DNA of 64,000 nt, taken from contig JBFWVA010000007.1 in the NCBI GenBank assembly GCA_050246995.1, positions 186,001 through 250,000 on the forward strand, given 5' to 3'. Both the position numbers and the translations under genes were made by a program. The notes under the pieces were generated by a model. It searched no databases, was not told where the DNA came from, and saw only the letters and a list, made by a program, of their open reading frames with translations. The DNA is from SHVO01 sp050246995 (GTDB taxonomy: Bacteria; Pseudomonadota; Alphaproteobacteria; Rhodospirillales; Rhodospirillaceae). Below are positions 16,922-25,183 of the stretch, piece by piece (positions within the stretch are counted from its first letter, which is position 1; every line of letters starts with the position of its first letter).

Positions 16922-19699
16922 CTAGAACTGGTAGGCGTACTGCAACCAGAATGAACGCGGCTTACCGTAGAATTGGTAAGTGTAATAATAGGCCGGATCA
17001 TTCGTGGAGAGCTCGCCGCGAACAGCAGCGCGCGAATAGGCCCTATCGGTCGCACCACCGCGTTCAGAGTACCGCTTATCGAGGATGTTCACGGCACGCA
17101 GCAAGAAGCGATGCTGCATCTCCTCACCCAAATAGTATTGGATCGAGCCGTTCAGCACGAAGTAATCGCCAAAGTTGACGTCGGGGTTTGTACGATTTCC
17201 CGATGCGTCGACGAATCGCGCCGCATTGTTTTGAACATAGAGCCATTCTGGCCCCTGCCAGCGTGGGTTAAGAGCGATCACCCACCGGTCGGTTGGTGTG
17301 TAGGTCAAGAGGGCTGAGATCATCCACTCGGGGCGTTCACCCGATTGGCGCGTCGGGTTGGCTCCCGCTGCCCCGGGGACGATGGTGGTGAGCGCCGCAC
17401 CCGTTCCCGCGCGCACCGCTGTGAGGCCGTAAATCGGGTTCGGTTCAAGCGATTCTTGCTTGGTAAAGCTGAAATCCGCCTGGATTTGATTGAGGTCAAT
17501 CGAGACGTCGAGGGTATATCCCTTAATATTCTGCTGCGCCTTGGTATTGAAGAAGGCCGAGCTTAGACCGGTAAGGCCGAAGCTTGCGAATGTACGGCAG
17601 AACTCCGTCGGCGTGATGATATTCGGATTGATCACGCGAGTTGGGTCGACACCCGGGCAAACGTCCCGGATTTGCGCGCTTCCGAACAGATTCGTGATGT
17701 CGGTGGTGAAGTATCCCGCCTCGACGTTGAACGTTCCGTCCAAGACTTCCCCGTTGATACCTACGCCGGCGCCGTAGGTTTCAACATCCTGAGGCTTGAT
17801 CGTCGGATTGTTGCGGGTATTCGCGAACAGGCCCGCCTCTTGAGCACGAGGGTTGTTGTACGACGTCCCGCCGCTACCACGCGCATAGATTCCGGAGCCG
17901 AATTCTTGCCGCACAGAGAACTTCCAAATGAAGTTGTCCGCGAAAAGGTTGTTGAAGTCCTTTCGCGCTCCCACCGAAATATTGGTTCCATCGAGAAGCG
18001 GCAAGTCAATCTGCGCATCCCCGTAAATGCCGGTTGTGTTGATATGGGCATCCGACACGCCATATTCATCCGCGGAGTTATCGAACGACGTCGTGCGCTG
18101 CGCGCCGACCACGGTCGACAACCAATCCGTCCATTTGTACTTCGCGCGTACATTGGCGCCATAGTCGATGTACCCGGCCTTAAACTGCGAGCCTTCGCCA
18201 TATCCCTTGACCGGAACGCCGGTACCGAAATTCGCGATCGTCTGAATCACCGTGCCCATGGGATCGCCAATACGGAACGGATTCTGCAAGGTGCCTTTGA
18301 TGCGGCCGTTCGCGTCCACGTAGATTCCCTGACGCGCAACGCCGTCCGCTTTCGTACTGGTATCGGGATTGGTGACACAGCCCGCTGGAATCCCGTTTGC
18401 CTGTGCGTATGCTTCAAACTCGGAAGCGCGCGTGAACGGGCGGCCCGTCGCGGGATTGATAACACTTTGCGGAATGCGGCAAAGCTGCACGTCCACCTCG
18501 GTATTCCATAGTTTCGGCGCAGCGTAATACGCCTCCGCTTCTATACGCAGGCGATCCGAAATCTCGCTATGGAATCCAGCCGTGAACTTGGGAAACGTTT
18601 GATGGTTGGGATTGAAGACGTGGTCGTTAGGAAAAGCGTCGTGGAAGTCATTCGAGGAAAGCTCCGCGCCAAGACGTAATTCGGTGGCATCGCCCATCTT
18701 CCAAAGGTACTTCGCGCCGATCGAATTATAGCTGTAGGGGAACTCGTGCTTTCCGCCCGCTTCTAGGACCGTATCCGCGTAGGCGCTGCGATCAAAGATC
18801 TCGTTCGCGTCCGTTTCATAGGACCGGCCGTAGAACATCAAACTGTGGCGACCATCAGCATCAAGCGGGAACGCAAGGTTCCCGTAGATTTCACGGGTCT
18901 TAAACGAGCCGAAATAAACGCCGAGGTCGCCTTTGAACTGGCCGTCGGGTTGCTTGTACTTGACGGACACGACACCAAGGCCGCCGTTACCACCGTAGTA
19001 GAGGCTCTGGCCGCCACGAAAAATTTCCACGGAGTCGATCATTCGAGGATCAATCGACGTCGCTCCCCAGATGTCTTCCAACGGCGTCCCGCGATCAAAG
19101 GTCGGCGCCCCGTCGACAAGCAGCAGCGTATCGCGGTCGGTACCGCCGTCGATACGGATGGTGAATTCACCTTCATCGGGCGAGTAACCGACGTTGGCGC
19201 CGCGGATGAGGCCGCCGGCCAGTTCGGCGAAGTTCGTGAAGCCGCCCGTAGCGATTTCAGCGTCGCTGATGACCTGAACCTGGGTGCCGTACTTAGAGAA
19301 GTCCACCGCGGTGTCGGAAACAGCCTCGCGGTTTATGCGTTGGCCTTCCACCATGATGGTTTCAACGTCCCCCGCAGGTGCGGACGCAACCTGCTGATGT
19401 TGCGCCAACTGCTGCGCGGCGGATTCGGCGGCCGCTTCCTGCACAGGCCGCTCTTCGGCGCCGCCGGCGTCGGCCAGCTCCTGCTTTGCGGCTTCCAGCT
19501 CGCGCTGCGCCTGAGCCACGCGTTCCTGCGCATCCTGAAGCTGCTGCTGCGCGGCGGCGAGTTGCTGCGAATTTTCGGCCGTCTGTGCGTGCGCCAGGCT
19601 CGCGAGGCTGCACGATGTGAGTAAGAAGGCGACAAAAGACGCGGCGGTAAGATGCGAGCGGCGAACCGGCGAAAGTTCTCGGATATGCCCTGCGGACAT
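16922..19699 (-). CDS. TonB-dependent receptor with N-terminal coiled-coil extension
   Basis: 925 aa from the ATG at 19699, chosen for AAGGAGAG seven bases upstream; longer frames are GC-rich read-through. The signal peptide ends near LAHA-QT. Residues about 42-90 are a Gln/Ala/Glu-rich heptad segment (QLAAAQQQLQDAQERVAQ and onward), predicted coiled coil, before the TonB-box-like ETIMVEGQ and the plug (RIDGGTDRDTLLLVDGAP, VEIFRGGQSLYYGG). The barrel ends in Phe (LQYAYQF). Such an N-terminal coiled coil is uncommon in TBDRs. It precedes phoD on the same strand, and Pho-box-like repeats lie just upstream, so its ligand may be a phosphorylated compound. Confidence 0.9.
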   Translation of the reverse strand: MSAGHIRELSPVRRSHLTAASFVAFLLTSCSLASLAHAQTAENSQQLAAAQQQLQDAQERVAQAQRELEAAKQELADAGGAEERPVQEAAAESAAQQLAQHQQVASAPAGDVETIMVEGQRINREAVSDTAVDFSKYGTQVQVISDAEIATGGFTNFAELAGGLIRGANVGYSPDEGEFTIRIDGGTDRDTLLLVDGAPTFDRGTPLEDIWGATSIDPRMIDSVEIFRGGQSLYYGGNGGLGVVSVKYKQPDGQFKGDLGVYFGSFKTREIYGNLAFPLDADGRHSLMFYGRSYETDANEIFDRSAYADTVLEAGGKHEFPYSYNSIGAKYLWKMGDATELRLGAELSSNDFHDAFPNDHVFNPNHQTFPKFTAGFHSEISDRLRIEAEAYYAAPKLWNTEVDVQLCRIPQSVINPATGRPFTRASEFEAYAQANGIPAGCVTNPDTSTKADGVARQGIYVDANGRIKGTLQNPFRIGDPMGTVIQTIANFGTGVPVKGYGEGSQFKAGYIDYGANVRAKYKWTDWLSTVVGAQRTTSFDNSADEYGVSDAHINTTGIYGDAQIDLPLLDGTNISVGARKDFNNLFADNFIWKFSVRQEFGSGIYARGSGGTSYNNPRAQEAGLFANTRNNPTIKPQDVETYGAGVGINGEVLDGTFNVEAGYFTTDITNLFGSAQIRDVCPGVDPTRVINPNIITPTEFCRTFASFGLTGLSSAFFNTKAQQNIKGYTLDVSIDLNQIQADFSFTKQESLEPNPIYGLTAVRAGTGAALTTIVPGAAGANPTRQSGERPEWMISALLTYTPTDRWVIALNPRWQGPEWLYVQNNAARFVDASGNRTNPDVNFGDYFVLNGSIQYYLGEEMQHRFLLRAVNILDKRYSERGGATDRAYSRAAVRGELSTNDPAYYYTYQFYGKPRSFWLQYAYQF

Positions 19700-19778
19700 T
19701 TTAATTCTCTCCTTGGTGATTTCCCCCTGCATACGGAAAAGACGCACCCTCGCCCCTGCGTCTCTCCGGCAGAAGGCT

Positions 19779-19832
19779 GCTATACGCGCGCGCGGTGACA
19801 ACCACGTGAAGCGCGCGTGACGTCGGCGTGAA
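19779..19832 (-). promoter_or_regulatory. Pho-box-like tandem half-sites and promoter for the TBDR-phoD operon
   Basis: GTGAC (19795), GTGAA (19806), GTGAC (19817) and GTGAA (19828) are each exactly 11 bp apart, the spacing of PhoB half-sites. Read on the minus strand they are TTCAC/GTCAC, resembling the 3' part of CTGTCAC. On that strand a TATAGC element (19784-19779) follows the last half-site by about nine bases, as in PhoB-dependent promoters. This predicts control of the TBDR, with phospholipase C possibly sharing the sites. PhoB itself is not in the window. Confidence 0.62.
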
Positions 19833-19948
19833 GTGAATCGCGATCACGCGCGCCCTGAAGATTCACACAGTGTTCATGCACCTTACATCTGGACGACCGC
19901 GAGACCGGCGACACTCGCCGCCTCTCATCAGCAACAGAGGCATCATCG

Positions 19949-22060
19949 ATGGCCGACCAAAACCGACGTTCATTTCTGAAGACGGCCGCGGGCGCCACCG
20001 GGGCCGGCGCAGCGCTTGCGGCTTTTCCCGCCGCCATTCGCGACGCTCTTGCCGTACAGGCAAAGCAGGTCACGGGTACGATCAAGGATGTGAAGCACGT
20101 CGTGATTCTGATGCAGGAGAACCGTTCATTCGATCACTACTTCGGAACCCTGCGCGGCGTGCGCGGCTTCGGCGATCGGCACCCGATCCCGCAGGAAGGC
20201 GGGCGCAATGTCTGGACCCAATCCGACGGCGAGTCGCAGATGATGCCGTTCCATCTCGATACCAAAACCACCGATGCTCTGCGCGTGCCCGGCACGCCGC
20301 ACTCGTATGCCGATGCGCAGGGCGCCTGGGGCCAGGGCCGCATGACCGAGTGGCCGCGGTACAAAACGCCCTATACCATGGGCCACTACCGGCGCGACGA
20401 TATCCCCTTCCAATTCGCCCTCGCCGAATCCTTCACCATCTGCGACCACTATCATTGTTCGGTGACCGCCGGGACGGACCCGAACCGCGTGGTGTTCTGG
20501 TCCGGCGCCAGCAATGATCCGGAACTGCGCGCCAAAGGCATCAACGCGACGGACGAATATTCAGAGCCTGACAACTTCCGCTGCTGGGTGAAGGGCGCTT
20601 TACCGAAGCCCGGCTACACATATGTTGGCAACAATCTGCGCTGGCCGACGCTTCCGGACGTGCTGGAGAAGGCCGGCGTGAGCTGGCGCATCTATCAGGA
20701 TCCCAACAACAACTGGACCGGCGCAATGCACGGCGGCCTCGCGTTCGAGAGCTTCCGCACCTGTAAGCCGGGCGATGCGCTTTACGAAAAGGGCATGAGC
20801 TGGTGGTCGCTCGATCAGTTGAAGCGCGACGTCATGAACGACATGCTGCCGGCCGTATCGTGGATCTTGCCCTCGCCGCCGTATTCGGAGCATCCAAGTG
20901 CGTCGACGCCAGTGGAAGGCGCGGAATTCACCGCGCGTGTACTCCAGGCGCTGACGTCCAATCCCGAAGTCTGGGCGAGCACCGTGTTCTTGCAGACCTT
21001 CGACGAGAATGACGGCCTGTTCGATCACTTGGCGCCGTCCGCGCCCCCTTCTTATGATCGCAATGGCGTGATGCAGGGCAAGGCCACACTCGATCTGGCC
21101 GGACACTATTTCCACGACCCGGACCGCAAGCACATCGCCAAGACCGACGACTGGAGCGGCCTCGTGCGGCCCTTCGGTATGGGCCCGCGCGTTCCGATGT
21201 ATGTGGTTTCGCCCTGGAGCAAAGGCGGCTGGGTTACCTCGCAGGTGTTCGATCACACCTCCGTCGGCCAGTTCCTCGAAAAGCGCTTCGACGTCGTCAT
21301 TCCGGCAATTACCCCGTGGCATCGCGCCGTGTCGGGCGACTTGACCTCAGCCTTCGACTTCGTCACGCCGAACGATCCGACGTTCCCGAAGCTTCCTGAC
21401 GTCAGCGGCGCGTCGGCTATCGTGCTCGATCACATTCAGCGCCCGCGAATCCTGCCGCCGACCAAGCATGAAGCGCTGTTCCAGGAAACCGGTGTGCGTC
21501 CGTCGCGCGCACTTCCTTATGAACTTCACGCCGTCTCAAAGGTCGACGCCAAAGGGATTACGATCACTTTCCAGAACACCGGCAAACAAGGCGCGGTGTT
21601 CCACGTGTACGACCGCCTGCATCTCGACCGCATCCCGAAGCGATATACGGTCGAAGCCGGCAAGAACATTTCAGATGTATGGGAAACGGCGGCGGACAAT
21701 GGCCGCTATGACCTGTTCGTCATCGCGCCGAACGGCTTCCGCCGCGATTTCGCGGGCGATGCCGGCGGCGTCGCGGCCGAGATCGACCTGCGCTACCAGG
21801 CCAAGACCCAGAAACTTCAACTCAACGCCCGCAACACCGGAAAAGCCCCGGCAACGCTGAAGCTTGAGCACAACGCCTATGGCATGGCGGGTGAAGAACT
21901 TTCAATCGCGCCGGGCGGGCGGGCGACCAAAGAATGGTCCGTTGCCGAAAGCGGAAATTGGTATGATTTCACCGTTTCCGGACACGGCTTGAGCCGCCGC
22001 GCTGCCGGCCGCGTCGAAACCGGCCGGCACGGCGTCAGCGATCCCGCCATGGGAACGTAG
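19949..22060 (+). CDS. Phospholipase C, phosphocholine-specific type, Tat-exported
   Basis: 703 aa. Twin-arginine signal NRRSFLKTAAG is followed by an Ala-rich hydrophobic stretch. The phosphoesterase domain (PF04185 type, about 45-430) has the metal-site MQENRSFDHYFG, CDHYHCSVTAGTDPNR, TFDENDGLFDH and FDHTSVGQFLE. The C-terminal third holds two repeats of the bacterial phospholipase C C-terminal domain, starting about LPYELHAVSK and AEIDLRYQAK. It cleaves phosphatidylcholine or sphingomyelin to a phospho-headgroup and diacylglycerol outside the cytoplasm. Divergent from the TBDR-phoD operon: PLC would release phosphocholine, and PhoD could release phosphate from phosphoesters. Choline specificity is inferred from the family. 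Confidence 0.93.
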   Translation: MADQNRRSFLKTAAGATGAGAALAAFPAAIRDALAVQAKQVTGTIKDVKHVVILMQENRSFDHYFGTLRGVRGFGDRHPIPQEGGRNVWTQSDGESQMMPFHLDTKTTDALRVPGTPHSYADAQGAWGQGRMTEWPRYKTPYTMGHYRRDDIPFQFALAESFTICDHYHCSVTAGTDPNRVVFWSGASNDPELRAKGINATDEYSEPDNFRCWVKGALPKPGYTYVGNNLRWPTLPDVLEKAGVSWRIYQDPNNNWTGAMHGGLAFESFRTCKPGDALYEKGMSWWSLDQLKRDVMNDMLPAVSWILPSPPYSEHPSASTPVEGAEFTARVLQALTSNPEVWASTVFLQTFDENDGLFDHLAPSAPPSYDRNGVMQGKATLDLAGHYFHDPDRKHIAKTDDWSGLVRPFGMGPRVPMYVVSPWSKGGWVTSQVFDHTSVGQFLEKRFDVVIPAITPWHRAVSGDLTSAFDFVTPNDPTFPKLPDVSGASAIVLDHIQRPRILPPTKHEALFQETGVRPSRALPYELHAVSKVDAKGITITFQNTGKQGAVFHVYDRLHLDRIPKRYTVEAGKNISDVWETAADNGRYDLFVIAPNGFRRDFAGDAGGVAAEIDLRYQAKTQKLQLNARNTGKAPATLKLEHNAYGMAGEELSIAPGGRATKEWSVAESGNWYDFTVSGHGLSRRAAGRVETGRHGVSDPAMGT

Positions 22061-22062
22061 GG

Positions 22063-22494
22063 CTATTTCTTGCGATAGACGTCGTGACAGGACTTGCAAG
22101 AAAGGGCGCCGGCGACTTCACCCATGATGGCGTCCTTGCCTTGCTCACGCGCGATTTTGGCGACTTTGGCGGTGGCCGCCGCGAACGAATTCATGCGCTG
22201 TGAGTAATCAGCCCACTTGGCCCATACCTCGGGGCTCGCTTCGCCGCCGGGCACCTTGGCTTCAAAGCTTTGCAGGGCTCCCTGCGCGATGAGGGCGATC
22301 GTGTCCAAGTGGCTGACCAAGTTATCTTCCGGCGCGGCGCCGGATAAGATCATCCCCAGAATCGCGACCTGCGCATCAAGCGACTTCATGATGTGCTGGC
22401 GATATTCGATAGTGTCCTTGTCCTCCGCCGCGAGAGCGGCTGTAGAACCGCTCAAAACAGCCAAAACGCCAATAGCCGCACCAAACCGACGCAT
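22063..22494 (-). CDS. Cytochrome c', four-helix periplasmic haem protein
   Basis: 143 aa from the ATG at 22494, preceded by GGGAGGAAAAC. Signal peptide ends about ALA-AE. The mature chain is a four-helix bundle with the haem-binding CKSCHDVYRKK at the extreme C-terminus, the usual cytochrome c' position, and an N-terminal helix EYRQHIMKSLDAQ. Cytochromes c' bind NO and may protect against nitrosative stress; cytochrome c-556 proteins share the architecture. It converges with the phospholipase gene, the stops only 2 bp apart. No electron-transfer partner is nearby. Confidence 0.9.
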   Translation of the reverse strand: MRRFGAAIGVLAVLSGSTAALAAEDKDTIEYRQHIMKSLDAQVAILGMILSGAAPEDNLVSHLDTIALIAQGALQSFEAKVPGGEASPEVWAKWADYSQRMNSFAAATAKVAKIAREQGKDAIMGEVAGALSCKSCHDVYRKK

Positions 22495-22586
22495 GTTTTC
22501 CTCCCGATGAGTTCTAGGGGGACTGTGGCTACGTCCGGCGTGGGAGGCATTGATTCCGGTCAATGCGTCCGGCGCAAATTCCTGGA

Positions 22587-23348
22587 TTAGGGGTTTGGGC
22601 GGGCTCGTGCGGCCAGATCGCGCGCCCCATTCGCCAGCAGTCCAACGTCGGTTCCTACCGATACAAAGGCAAAACCGGCCGCGAAATAGGCCTGCGCCTG
22701 ATCGGGGTCCCGGGCGAAAATGCCGCAGGGCTTCCCGGCCTTGGCGATGCGCGCCAGGGCGTCGCCGATGGCCGCTTTCACCTCGGGATGCCCGGGATTG
22801 CCAAGATGACCGAGAGAACCCGCAAGGTCGGCAGGTCCGATGAACAGCGCATCGACGCCCTCTACGGCGGCAATGGCTTCAATCTCCCTCAGTGCGCGGC
22901 GGCTTTCGATCTGCATGATGACGCACAGGTCCTCGTGCGCCTCGGCCAGATATTTCGCATTGGTGCCGAACCCCGCCGCGCGGCTGGTGGCGCTGGCGAC
23001 GCCGCGGACACCAGCCGGCGGAAAGCGCGTGGCGGCGACAATGCGCGCGGCCTGGTCGCCGGTATCGACCATCGGAATCAGCAAACTGCGCACACCGATG
23101 TCGAGATACTGTTTGATGAAAACCGGATCCCCGATCGGCGGCCGCGCGACAGGCTCCAAAGGGTACGGCGCGACCGCTTGAAGCTGCGCGAGCAACGTCT
23201 GGAGGGTATTAGGAGAATGCTCGCAATCGAACATCAGCCAGTCGTAACCGGCGCCGGCGCAGATCTCGGCCGTGTAGGGATTGGCGAGTCCCTGCCACAA
23301 GCCCACGGCGGGGCGCTTCTCTAGAAACGCTTGTTTAAGACGGTTCAT
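22587..23348 (-). CDS. HpcH/HpaI-family class II pyruvate aldolase
   Basis: 253 aa from the ATG at 23348; the upstream 42 codons of the open frame do not align with the family. TIM barrel with WLMFDCEHSPN, the metal ligands Glu in MQIES and Asp in FIGPADLAGSLG, and the Arg in PLEPVARPP that anchors pyruvate. Members cleave 4-hydroxy-2-oxo acids (for example 4-hydroxy-2-oxoheptanedioate) to pyruvate plus an aldehyde. It lies 31 bp after the amidase stop on the same strand, so the two are probably co-transcribed. The aromatic-degradation partner genes usual for hpaI are absent, so the substrate is open. Confidence 0.88.
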   Translation of the reverse strand: MNRLKQAFLEKRPAVGLWQGLANPYTAEICAGAGYDWLMFDCEHSPNTLQTLLAQLQAVAPYPLEPVARPPIGDPVFIKQYLDIGVRSLLIPMVDTGDQAARIVAATRFPPAGVRGVASATSRAAGFGTNAKYLAEAHEDLCVIMQIESRRALREIEAIAAVEGVDALFIGPADLAGSLGHLGNPGHPEVKAAIGDALARIAKAGKPCGIFARDPDQAQAYFAAGFAFVSVGTDVGLLANGARDLAARARPNP

Positions 23349-23379
23349 GAGGGCGCTCCGCCGGCGGCTGTGACACTGC

Positions 23380-25086
23380 TTACGGGGTGTGTTTGGACGG
23401 CACGCGCTTCTTGGTCGCCTGCTCGAAAGCGTAGGCAAGACCGAGGACTTTCGGGTCTTCACAATGTCCGCCAACGAAGCTGACGCCGAACGGTTTCACA
23501 CGCTCCTCGGACCCTTTCGCGCCGGGATTGTCGTTGGGCACGAGGCCGAAAGGCACAACGACGATAGGATAGCCGGCCTTCGTGGCGTAGTTAGCGCCAT
23601 TGGCTTCGGGGAACATGATCGCGTCCAGTTTGTTGGCGGTGATGACGGCATCGAGCCCTTCATCGCGTGTCAGCACCAAGTCTTCGGCGCGGTTCTTTTC
23701 GTAACGCGCTTTTTCCTTTTCGAGATCGACCGCTTCAGCGGCTTCCAGGCGCGACTGGCCATAGCGGATCGCGCCGTCGGCGGCATGCGCGGTGTTCCAG
23801 GCGAGGAACTCCTTGAAGTTCTTGACCGGAGCCTTGTCGTCCAGCGACGCGAGCCAAAGATTGAAGTCGCGCTTCATGCCGTAACGCAGCACGTTCGAGC
23901 AGTAATCGTCCGGCGCCTTTCCGTCGGTGGCGAGCTGACAAATAAAGTGCGCAGAAATGTTCTTCTGCGGATCGGTCGCGACCGTGCTCGGCAGATCGGC
24001 GGGATCGACCACTTCGGCGCCAGCGGCTTTCAATGCCGCGATGGCGCCCTCCATGCTTTCGAGTTCGGCCGGTTTCAGGCCCGGGAACGGGCGCGCCTTG
24101 CCGGGATAGGTATGCGCCGTAATGAAGCCGGCGCGGGGAATCCCGATACGCGCTCCCTTGAGGGCGTCGGCCTTCAGGAACGGCATGTAGTCTCGGTTCG
24201 CGGGCGGCGCGCACTCGGAGGTCCGAGGATCGTTGGGATCCGCGCTCGCGCCTTCCATGGCGCCGAGCATGATCGCGGCATCGACGACATGCTTGGTCAT
24301 CGGGCCGGCGGTGTCTTGATCGAGGGTCAGCGGAACGATCCCATATCGGCTGATGCGGCCCGTGGACGGGCGTAGGCCGACGAGCATATTGGCGTTGGCT
24401 GGGCCTTCGATGGAGCCGCCTGTGGACGTGCCGACGTTCGCGGCCCAGAGATTAGCGGCGACGCCGACACCGGAACTGGACCCGGCAACTTCCATCACAG
24501 GCGTGCCATCGTCGTTCGCGCGCGGATCGTAGGGGTTATAGCTTTGGCCCGCCGCGCCATTGTAGCCGCCGGGACGCTTCTCGCTGCCGTACCAGCCCGC
24601 GAGTTCGCTCATGGTCGATTTGGCGATAATGATCGCGCCCGCAGCCTTCAGGTTGGCGACCAGGGTCGCGTCGTAAGGCGCCATGTAATATTTGAAGGCG
24701 AGCATGCCGCCGGACGTGGGCATGTCGTCCTTGGTCATGATGTTGTCTTTCAGGGCGACCGGAATGCCGTGCAACGGCCCGCGCACCTTGCCTTCGGCGC
24801 GTTCCTTATCGAGCGCGTCGGCTTGGGCGAGCGCATTGTGATTCACCGAGACGGCGGCATTGAGCATGTCTTCGTACATGCCCATGCGGGTCAGGTACTG
24901 CGTCACGATTTCACGCGAGGTCGTGCGGCCGTCCTGCATGGCCTTCTGCATATCCGGGATCGAGGCTTCCACGACGTTGAACGGCGTCTTCGCCTCTTCC
25001 TTCGGCGCCGGCTTGTCGCAGGATTGCAGAACCAGCGCGAGCGCCGTCGTGAGACCTAACGTTGCGAGAAACCGAACCTTATTCAT
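23380..25086 (-). CDS. Lipoprotein amidase (amidase-signature family)
   Basis: 568 aa. The signal ends in a lipobox, LVLQSC at about 18-23, so the enzyme should be membrane-anchored in the periplasm, unlike most amidase-signature enzymes. The Ser-cisSer-Lys triad is visible: Lys in PVALKDNI, cis-Ser in AGSSSGVGVA and nucleophile Ser in GTSTGGSIEGP. It hydrolyses carboxamides. The gene follows a TBDR after a strong terminator and precedes the aldolase by 31 bp. A plausible path is receptor uptake of an amide, periplasmic hydrolysis and cytoplasmic cleavage. This is inference. Confidence 0.9.
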   Translation of the reverse strand: MNKVRFLATLGLTTALALVLQSCDKPAPKEEAKTPFNVVEASIPDMQKAMQDGRTTSREIVTQYLTRMGMYEDMLNAAVSVNHNALAQADALDKERAEGKVRGPLHGIPVALKDNIMTKDDMPTSGGMLAFKYYMAPYDATLVANLKAAGAIIIAKSTMSELAGWYGSEKRPGGYNGAAGQSYNPYDPRANDDGTPVMEVAGSSSGVGVAANLWAANVGTSTGGSIEGPANANMLVGLRPSTGRISRYGIVPLTLDQDTAGPMTKHVVDAAIMLGAMEGASADPNDPRTSECAPPANRDYMPFLKADALKGARIGIPRAGFITAHTYPGKARPFPGLKPAELESMEGAIAALKAAGAEVVDPADLPSTVATDPQKNISAHFICQLATDGKAPDDYCSNVLRYGMKRDFNLWLASLDDKAPVKNFKEFLAWNTAHAADGAIRYGQSRLEAAEAVDLEKEKARYEKNRAEDLVLTRDEGLDAVITANKLDAIMFPEANGANYATKAGYPIVVVPFGLVPNDNPGAKGSEERVKPFGVSFVGGHCEDPKVLGLAYAFEQATKKRVPSKHTP

Positions 25087-25114
25087 GGATGCATCCCCCT
25101 ATTGATGGCGCCTT

Positions 25115-25159
25115 GGAAAAAGAAATGGGCCCAATCCAGTATACCCGGATTGGGCCCAT
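25115..25159 (-). terminator. Rho-independent terminator after the TBDR
   Basis: A perfect 13-bp inverted repeat, ATGGGCCCAATCC (25125-25137) and GGATTGGGCCCAT (25147-25159), with a nine-base loop. On the minus strand it is followed directly by TTTCTTTTT. It ends transcription of the TBDR at 25184 before the amidase. Confidence 0.88.
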
Positions 25160-25183
25160 TGTAGATCGCTCAGTTACGCAAGC

